Shown here: in pieces, positions 1-5,245 of the stretch
Numbering within the stretch: the first letter of the stretch is position 1
Layout of the letters: every line of letters begins with the position of its first letter
DNA from: Gammaproteobacteria bacterium
GTDB taxonomy: Bacteria > Pseudomonadota > Gammaproteobacteria > SURF-13
Reading direction: 5' to 3'
Length of the DNA stretch: 5,245 nt
Assembly (NCBI GenBank): GCA_023381235.1
Contig: JAMCTV010000153.1
Coordinates: forward strand, 1 to 5,245
Program-made: the position numbers and the translations under genes
Notes under the pieces: model-generated
What the model saw: only the letters and a program-made list of their open reading frames with translations
Database searches by the model: none
Told to the model about the DNA's origin: nothing

Positions 1-1191
<1,191 letters not shown>

Positions 1192-1206
1192 GAAGAGAGG
1201 CCTGGT

Positions 1207-1647
1207 CTATTCGATGATGATGAGGGTCTGGCCGAACTCCACCGGCTGGCCGTTTTCCACCAGGATGGACTTCACCACGCCGGCGCGGTCGGCCTGAATC
1301 TGGTTCATGATCTTCATCGCCTCGATCACGCACAGCGTTTCTCCCACCTCTACGCGCTTGCCGACTTCGACAAACGCCGGGCTGCCGGGGGCGGGGGAGC
1401 GGTAGAAGGTGCCCACCATGGGCGCGCTGACGGGATGCCCGTCGGGCACAATTTGGGCCGCCGTACCAAGCGCGGCGGGCGCGGGCGCCGCTGCGCTGGT
1501 CACGGCGGCGCTGGCCGGCGCCACGGCGGCTTCCGGCTTGGCGTGGCGGCTGATGCGCACCGACTCCTCGCCTTCGCGGATTTCGATCTCGGCCAGCCCG
1601 GATTCTTCCAGTATCTCAATCAGCTTTTTGACTTTGCGTATATCCAT
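1207..1647 (-). CDS. accB: Biotin carboxyl carrier protein (BCCP) of acetyl-CoA carboxylase
   Basis: AccB carries the covalently bound biotin that AccC carboxylates and that the AccAD carboxyltransferase discharges onto acetyl-CoA. The product is 146 aa, slightly shorter than the 156 aa of E. coli. The N-terminal segment MDIRKVKKLIEILEESG followed by EIREGEESVRISR (about 1-34) is typical of the family. An Ala/Pro-rich flexible linker runs from about 36 to 66. The biotinyl/lipoyl-type domain starts near 71 (VSAPMVGTFYRSPAPG) and carries the biotinylation motif EAMKIMN, with K112 as the modified lysine, 34 residues before the C-terminus as expected. The frame could open five codons upstream (MRKDI), but MDIRK matches the family and is preceded by GAGGAAGG at a 5-nt spacing, so 1647 is preferred. 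It lies between aroQ and accC in one operon. Confidence 0.98.
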   Translation of the reverse strand: MDIRKVKKLIEILEESGLAEIEIREGEESVRISRHAKPEAAVAPASAAVTSAAAPAPAALGTAAQIVPDGHPVSAPMVGTFYRSPAPGSPAFVEVGKRVEVGETLCVIEAMKIMNQIQADRAGVVKSILVENGQPVEFGQTLIIIE

Positions 1648-1652
1648 GATGT

Positions 1653-1660
1653 CCTTCCTC
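1653..1660 (-). promoter_or_regulatory. accB ribosome binding site overlapping the aroQ stop codon
   Basis: On the minus strand GAGGAAGG ends 5 nt before the accB ATG at 1647. The aroQ TGA (1661-1659) shares its last two bases with this site. The site fixes the accB start at 1647 rather than the in-frame ATG at 1662, and it means ribosomes ending aroQ stop directly on the accB initiation region, which favours coupled translation. Confidence 0.8.
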
Positions 1661-2102
1661 AAGCCCCGGAGAGTTTATGCAGCGCCGCGCACAGCGCAAG
1701 CTCGTAACCGTATGCGCCCAGGCCGCAGATCACCCCCTCGGCGCTGGCGGAAAAATAAGAGTGCTGGCGGAACGGTTCACGCTGGTGAATATTGGAGATG
1801 TGCACCTCGATGAAGGGGATGTGCACCGCGCGCAAGGCGTCGCACAAGGCCACGCTGGTGTGGGTATAGGCCGCCGGATTGAAGATGATGAAGGCGGTCT
1901 TTTCGCGCCCCGCTTGGTGGATGCGCTCCACCAGTTCGTGCTCGGCGTTGCTCTGGAAGGCGGTGAGGGTGTGCCCCGCTTCTTGCGCCACGGCTGCCAG
2001 CCGGGCGTTGATCTGCTCCAGGGTGGTGGCGCCGTAAATATCCGTTTCCCGGCTCCCCAACAGGTTAAGATTCGGCCCGTGCAGCACCAACAGCTTGGCC
2101 AT
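1659..2102 (-). CDS. aroQ: Type II 3-dehydroquinate dehydratase
   Basis: AroQ catalyses the third step of the shikimate pathway, removing water from 3-dehydroquinate to give 3-dehydroshikimate, as a small cytoplasmic dodecamer-forming enzyme. The product is 147 aa, the normal size. It starts with MAKLLVLHGPNLNLLGSRE, a near-exact family N-terminus. The lid region carries R18 and the catalytic tyrosine Y23 (IYG). The substrate-binding segment FNPAAYTHTS holds N75 and H81. The segment IEVHISNIHQREPFR holds E99, the catalytic H101 and R112. It ends with the family's GVICGLGAYGY block. An in-frame ATG lies two codons upstream at 2108, but the Shine-Dalgarno AAGGGAG would be only 1 nt from it and is 7 nt from the ATG at 2102, so 2102 is chosen. 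It is the first gene of an aroQ-accB-accC operon, an arrangement common in proteobacteria. Confidence 0.97.
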   Translation of the reverse strand: MAKLLVLHGPNLNLLGSRETDIYGATTLEQINARLAAVAQEAGHTLTAFQSNAEHELVERIHQAGREKTAFIIFNPAAYTHTSVALCDALRAVHIPFIEVHISNIHQREPFRQHSYFSASAEGVICGLGAYGYELALCAALHKLSGA

Positions 2103-2109
2103 ACTCATT

Positions 2110-2116
2110 CTCCCTT
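2110..2116 (-). promoter_or_regulatory. aroQ ribosome binding site that decides the start
   Basis: Minus-strand AAGGGAG lies 7 nt before the ATG at 2102 and only 1 nt before the ATG at 2108. This spacing supports initiation at 2102 (MAKLLVLHG) instead of the two-codon longer form. Confidence 0.75.
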
Positions 2117-2136
2117 ATAATGGTTAGGCGGATGCT

Positions 2137-2165
2137 ATTGTGCCCGGCTGGGAGAAGTTTGTCTA
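2137..2165 (-). promoter_or_regulatory. Candidate sigma70 promoter for aroQ-accB-accC
   Basis: On the minus strand TAGACA (2165-2160, five of six matches to TTGACA) is followed by a 17-nt spacer and CACAAT (2142-2137, four of six matches to TATAAT). A start site near 2130 would leave a leader of about 28 nt ahead of aroQ. It sits in the only gap of any size between genes here, 81 nt between dsbD and aroQ. I saw no convincing intrinsic terminator for dsbD in the same gap, so read-through from dsbD is also possible. The call rests on hexamer match and position only. Confidence 0.45.
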
Positions 2166-2172
2166 GTTGGCG

Positions 2173-2187
2173 TTAGATATTATCTAA
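2173..2187. repeat. Perfect 15-bp palindrome at the dsbD/aroQ junction (possible operator)
   Basis: The sequence TTAGATATTATCTAA has 7-bp arms around a single central base. It covers the dsbD stop codon (2184-2186) and ends 7 nt upstream of the candidate -35 box of the aroQ promoter. Its size and symmetry suit a dimeric repressor or activator site, but I do not match it to a known regulator. It is AT-rich and is not followed by a T-run on the minus strand, so it is a poor intrinsic terminator. A 7-bp-arm palindrome can occur by chance in 5 kb, so only its position makes it notable. Confidence 0.5.
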
Positions 2188-4070
2188 ATTGCCGAAGATG
2201 GCTGCAAATTGGCCGAAAAAGCAATTCTGACACGTTTTTCGAATGCTTCCGGCCCTTCTGTCCCTACCAGGCGGTGATTCGTCTTTTCCCGCCCATCCTG
2301 CCCGAAGAAGATCAGGGTGGGCGGGCCAAATACCCCCAATCCCTTTTGCAGGGCGAGGTCGGTTTCATCCTGCGCCGTGACGTCGGCCTGCAGCAGAATC
2401 ACCCCGCTCAGCGCCTCATGCACCTTTGGATGGGAAAAGGTGAATTTCTCCATCTCAATGCAGGACACGCACCAGTCGGCGTAGAAATCCAGCATCACCG
2501 GCCTGGCCTGCACCTGGGCGGCGCTGATCTCGCGTTCCAGATCAGCAAGGCTCTTGATGCGTTTAAATGGCAGCTTTTCGCTCGTAATGGCGGCGACTTT
2601 ACCGCTCGAAGCCCCCGCGATGTTTTGCAGCGGCTGCAAGGTGTTCTGGGCGCCGCTCGCCGCGCCGACCAGGAGCAGCGCACCATACACCAGCATCGCT
2701 ATCCCTAACCCCTGCCACAGCTTGCGCCAGCCGGAGGCGTCGGGATACAGGCGGGTGAGCGCGCCCATGTACACACCGCTGACTATCAGCAGCAGCGCCC
2801 ACAGCGCCAAGGTCCCCTGTGCGGGCAGGATGCGCGACAGCATCCAGATGGCGAGCGCCAGCAGCAGCACGCCGAACACGCTTTTCAGCGTGTTCATCCA
2901 CGCCCCGGCCGTGGGCAGCCAGCGCCCCAGCGACGCGCCGATTAGGATCAAGGGTGCGCCCATGCCCAAGCTCAAGGCGAACAGGGCCGCGCCGCCGAGC
3001 AGCGCGTCGCCCGATTGGCCGATCACGATCAGCGCGGCGGCGAGCGGCGCGGCGAGACACGGGCCCACGATGAGCGCCGACAGCAAGCCCATCACCGCCA
3101 CGCCGTACAATGAACCACTCTTTTGTTTGGTGCTTACGCCGGTGAGCCAGGTTTGCAGGCCAGCGGGGAGTTGCAGTTGATACAGGCCGAACATGGCCAG
3201 CGCCAGCGCCACGAACAGCGCGCTGAACGCGGACAGCACCCAGGGATTCTGCATCGCGGCTTGCAGGTTGGCGCCGAACAGCCCCGCGATCACTCCCGCG
3301 ACGGTGTAAGTGACCGCCATCGCCAATACGTACACCAATGACAAAATAAACGCCCTGCGCGTATTCTGTTCCGCCCCCTGACCCACGATGATGCTGGACA
3401 GGATCGGTATCGTGGGGAACACGCATGGGGTGAAGGCGAGCAATATTCCCAGGCCGAAGAAGATCAGCAGGGCGAGCGGCAGATTGCCGCGCGTGAGCAG
3501 ACGCGCCAGGCGGTCCTGCTCGGAGAGATTGGCTGGCGCGCCTAGGGAAGGCAGGGTGGTTTCCATCCCGGCGGCAGGCAGGCTGATCACGATGCTCTTG
3601 GTGACCGGCGGATAACAAAAACCCGCCTCGGCGCAGCCCTGGTACTGAACCTGCAAGGTCAGCGGTGTGTCCACAGTGCCGGCGTCGCGTTGCAGCGGCA
3701 GCATGACGTCCACCGCGTTGTGATACACCTCGGTGTCGCCGAAGTTGGGGTCGGCCTTGATCTTGCCGGGCGGAAATTGCGCGGGACCGAGCGTGATTCC
3801 CGCCGGATTTTTCAATTCAAACTTGAATTTGTCGCGGTATAGGTAATATCCGTCGGCAATCTGCCAGCGCGCGACGATGTGCTGCGCCCCGGCCTCGGCG
3901 GAAAATGCAAAGGCGTCATCTACTTCGAGATAGGGGTTGCCGCTCTTGTTCAGGCCGAGCCTGGCGCCAATCGAGTCGAACAATCCCGTGGAAGGTTCAG
4001 AACCGGCGCCGGCGAGCGCAGTCCAGATCAGACACAGCGTGAGCAGAACAGGTTTAATTTTGGACGTCAT
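2184..4070 (-). CDS. dsbD: Thiol:disulfide interchange protein DsbD (cytochrome c biogenesis/periplasmic reductant)
   Basis: DsbD passes electrons from cytoplasmic thioredoxin across the inner membrane to periplasmic partners such as DsbC and the cytochrome c thiol pathway. The product is 628 aa, somewhat longer than E. coli DsbD (565 aa). It has a signal peptide (about 1-20, ending ALA) and a periplasmic N-terminal domain with C146 and C152 in YQGCAEAGFCYPP. About eight membrane segments lie between roughly 197 and 471, with C216 in FTPCVFP and C338 in VGPCLAAP. A C-terminal periplasmic thioredoxin-like domain carries DFYADWCVSC (C534, C537) and the cis-proline region FGPPT near 582. All six working cysteines are present. 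The start at 4070 (MTSKIKPVLL) is chosen because it begins the signal peptide; the 40 upstream in-frame residues read as cutA in another frame and look artificial. It overlaps cutA by 17 nt and has only a weak TGGA ahead of it, so coupled translation is likely. Confidence 0.97.
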   Translation of the reverse strand: MTSKIKPVLLTLCLIWTALAGAGSEPSTGLFDSIGARLGLNKSGNPYLEVDDAFAFSAEAGAQHIVARWQIADGYYLYRDKFKFELKNPAGITLGPAQFPPGKIKADPNFGDTEVYHNAVDVMLPLQRDAGTVDTPLTLQVQYQGCAEAGFCYPPVTKSIVISLPAAGMETTLPSLGAPANLSEQDRLARLLTRGNLPLALLIFFGLGILLAFTPCVFPTIPILSSIIVGQGAEQNTRRAFILSLVYVLAMAVTYTVAGVIAGLFGANLQAAMQNPWVLSAFSALFVALALAMFGLYQLQLPAGLQTWLTGVSTKQKSGSLYGVAVMGLLSALIVGPCLAAPLAAALIVIGQSGDALLGGAALFALSLGMGAPLILIGASLGRWLPTAGAWMNTLKSVFGVLLLALAIWMLSRILPAQGTLALWALLLIVSGVYMGALTRLYPDASGWRKLWQGLGIAMLVYGALLLVGAASGAQNTLQPLQNIAGASSGKVAAITSEKLPFKRIKSLADLEREISAAQVQARPVMLDFYADWCVSCIEMEKFTFSHPKVHEALSGVILLQADVTAQDETDLALQKGLGVFGPPTLIFFGQDGREKTNHRLVGTEGPEAFEKRVRIAFSANLQPSSAI

Positions 4071-4377
4071 GCTCAATCCATTGCAGATAGGCCGGCAGCC
4101 CGGTCTCAATAGAGACTGCGACGATTTCCGGAAGTTCATAGGGATGCAGTTCGCGGATCGCGGTTTCGAGCTTCGCATAATCCGCCGCACGCGCCTTGAT
4201 GATCAATAATAACTCTTCGGCGTGCTCGCGCTTGCCCTTCCAGCGGTACACCGAACGCAGTCCGGGCACGATGTTGACGCACGCGGCAAGATTCCGCTCC
4301 ACCAGCGCCTCGGCGATGCGCTGCGCGTTGTCTGCGTCGGGGCAGGTATTAAACACGATGTGATACGCCGTACCCAT
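4054..4377 (-). CDS. cutA: CutA1-family divalent cation tolerance protein
   Basis: The protein belongs to the CutA1 family of small, very stable trimers, linked genetically in E. coli to copper and other divalent-ion tolerance; the exact biochemical role is unsettled. The 107 aa match the family's usual length. Visible family blocks are FNTCPDADNAQRIAEALVE (9-27), LAACVNIVPGLRSVYRWKGK (30-49), a charged central segment EELLLIIKA, and HPYELPEIVA (78-87) followed by YLQWI. No signal peptide is present, so it should be cytoplasmic. The ATG at 4377 lies 1 nt after the upstream hydrolase stop (TAAcATG), and I see no Shine-Dalgarno sequence ahead of it, which suggests translation depends on the upstream gene. 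Its last 17 nt overlap the start of dsbD. The cutA-dsbD pairing also occurs in E. coli. Confidence 0.95.
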   Translation of the reverse strand: MGTAYHIVFNTCPDADNAQRIAEALVERNLAACVNIVPGLRSVYRWKGKREHAEELLLIIKARAADYAKLETAIRELHPYELPEIVAVSIETGLPAYLQWIEHDVQN

Positions 4378-4378
4378 G

Positions 4379-5245
4379 TTACTGTTGTTTGCGGCCTGTC
4401 ATGAGTTTATCCAGCCACGCAGCGACGTAACCGGACAGTTCCTTCTCGAAGCGGCCAAAGCCGTGATCCGCGTCGGCGATTTTATATTGCTCGTAATCCT
4501 TGTTGCCCGCCTGCTTTGCGGCAGCGGCGCGCTCAGGTGCGGATTCAGTGACCACCTTGTCATCCAGACCGCCATAGATGTCCAGCAGCGGCAGGCGCAG
4601 CTTGCCCAGCATGGTGGGCGCGTGCAGGCGCGCATCGAGCGGATAGCTGGCCTTTTCGCTGACGTGCGCCGCCATGCCTACTCCGATGAAGCCCCGTACG
4701 CCCTTGACCTTGCCCTGGGTGAGCGCGCCGAGGCCCATGGCCGAGCCCATGCCGTGCCCGATCAGCGCGATGTCAGTGTATCCTTTATTGCGCAAGAATT
4801 TCATGCCCGCGCGGATGCGCGGCACCGCCTCGTCCAGCGCGCGCCAGTAACCGGAGAGCGGCGCGCCGCGCGGCAATATCGGCATTTGCAGCGACAAGGT
4901 GGCGTAACCTTGATCAGCCAGGCTGCGGCGCAGCAGCGATGTCACCTCCGGCCAGTCCGGGTGCTGCCCCTCGTCGTGCATCAATATCACCGCGCCCTTG
5001 GCCTTGCCGCCGTCCGGCCCGGTATAAATACTCAGGAATTTTCCCGTTTCGGTCGCTCCCGGCGTCCTGTCTCCCGCGACACCAGCAGAACCCTTCGCTA
5101 TCGCTCTTCCCTGTGCGTCGTCGGTCAGCCACACCGCCTCGCCGATGGTAAGGTAATCCAGTATCTGTTGCGCCCAGCGTTCCTCGCGCGGCTTGTAGGT
5201 GGCTTGGGCGAGCGCGCAATAGGCGAGCAAAATTATCGCTACAGT
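4379..5245 (-). CDS. Exported alpha/beta-hydrolase-like protein, probably DUF3530 family (5' end outside window)
   Basis: The frame stays open to the window edge, giving 288 visible residues, so the true start lies beyond 5245. The first visible residues, TVAIILLAYCALAQA, look like the hydrophobic core and cleavage site of a signal peptide, implying export. Counting from the TTG at 5230, the hydrolase-fold features are GAVILMHDEGQHPDWPEV (79-96), GYATLSLQMP (108-117), the nucleophile-elbow segment ALIGHGMGSA (155-164), DIYGGLDDKVV (217-227, candidate acid) and DADHGFGRF (253-261, candidate histidine). The GQHPDWP block and overall layout resemble DUF3530 proteins; this is from memory and not searched. 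The elbow has glycine (G160) where a serine hydrolase has its nucleophile, so it may not be a classical esterase. An in-frame TTG at 5230 could be mistaken for the start, but it falls inside the hydrophobic segment. It lies 1 nt upstream of cutA and is probably co-transcribed with it. Substrate unknown. Confidence 0.85.
   Translation of the reverse strand, partial: TVAIILLAYCALAQATYKPREERWAQQILDYLTIGEAVWLTDDAQGRAIAKGSAGVAGDRTPGATETGKFLSIYTGPDGGKAKGAVILMHDEGQHPDWPEVTSLLRRSLADQGYATLSLQMPILPRGAPLSGYWRALDEAVPRIRAGMKFLRNKGYTDIALIGHGMGSAMGLGALTQGKVKGVRGFIGVGMAAHVSEKASYPLDARLHAPTMLGKLRLPLLDIYGGLDDKVVTESAPERAAAAKQAGNKDYEQYKIADADHGFGRFEKELSGYVAAWLDKLMTGRKQQ

Noticed and set aside
2141..2153. Short GC hairpin (CCC-agcc-GGG on the minus strand) after dsbD, considered as a terminator.
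   Set aside because: The stem is only 3 bp and no T-run follows, so it is not a credible intrinsic terminator. It also falls between the candidate -35 and -10 boxes.
2599..3618. A 339-codon minus-strand frame and several plus-strand frames inside dsbD.
   Set aside because: They are out-of-frame readings of a clear DsbD with all six cysteines and membrane segments. Their translations are Arg/Ala/Pro-rich and without domains.
3814..3829. Inverted repeat AATTCAA-AC-TTGAATT.
   Set aside because: It lies inside dsbD and is explained by the codons for the alternating KFKFEL segment of the periplasmic domain. It has no promoter or gene boundary nearby.
4071..4190. A 40-residue N-terminal extension of DsbD.
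   Set aside because: The region encodes the conserved C-terminal part of CutA in another frame. The signal peptide begins at the ATG at 4070, so an extension would bury it.

Overview
The window is a compact, ordinary-looking chromosomal block from a GC-rich (roughly 60% by eye) Gram-negative bacterium. All six recognisable genes lie on the minus strand, so transcription runs from high to low coordinates. The set and order (cutA, dsbD, aroQ, accB, accC) and the sequence character of AccB, AccC, AroQ and DsbD point to a gamma- or betaproteobacterium. I cannot name a genus from the sequence alone.

Read in transcription order, the first group is an exported alpha/beta-hydrolase-like protein (4379-5245, 5' end outside the window), cutA (4054-4377, 1 nt after the hydrolase stop) and dsbD (2184-4070, overlapping the end of cutA by 17 nt). 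This tight packing suggests one transcript and coupled translation. DsbD moves reducing power from cytoplasmic thioredoxin to the periplasm. CutA is a small trimeric family protein linked historically to metal tolerance. The hydrolase-like protein appears to have a signal peptide, so it probably acts in the envelope.

An 81-nt AT-richer gap (2103-2183) then separates dsbD from the second group: aroQ (1659-2102), accB (1207-1647) and accC (1-1191, 3' end outside the window). The gap holds a plausible sigma70 promoter pointing into aroQ. Just upstream of it is a perfect 15-bp palindrome that overlaps the dsbD stop codon. AroQ makes 3-dehydroshikimate for aromatic amino acid synthesis. AccB and AccC are the biotin carrier and biotin carboxylase of acetyl-CoA carboxylase, which commits carbon to fatty acids. 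The 11-nt and 15-nt gaps between these genes, with the accB ribosome binding site lying over the aroQ stop, indicate an operon.

I saw no RNA gene, mobile element, CRISPR array or novel multi-gene system. The points most worth a second look are the palindrome/promoter pair at 2137-2187, the missing nucleophile serine in the exported hydrolase-like protein, and that protein's placement at the head of the cutA-dsbD cluster.
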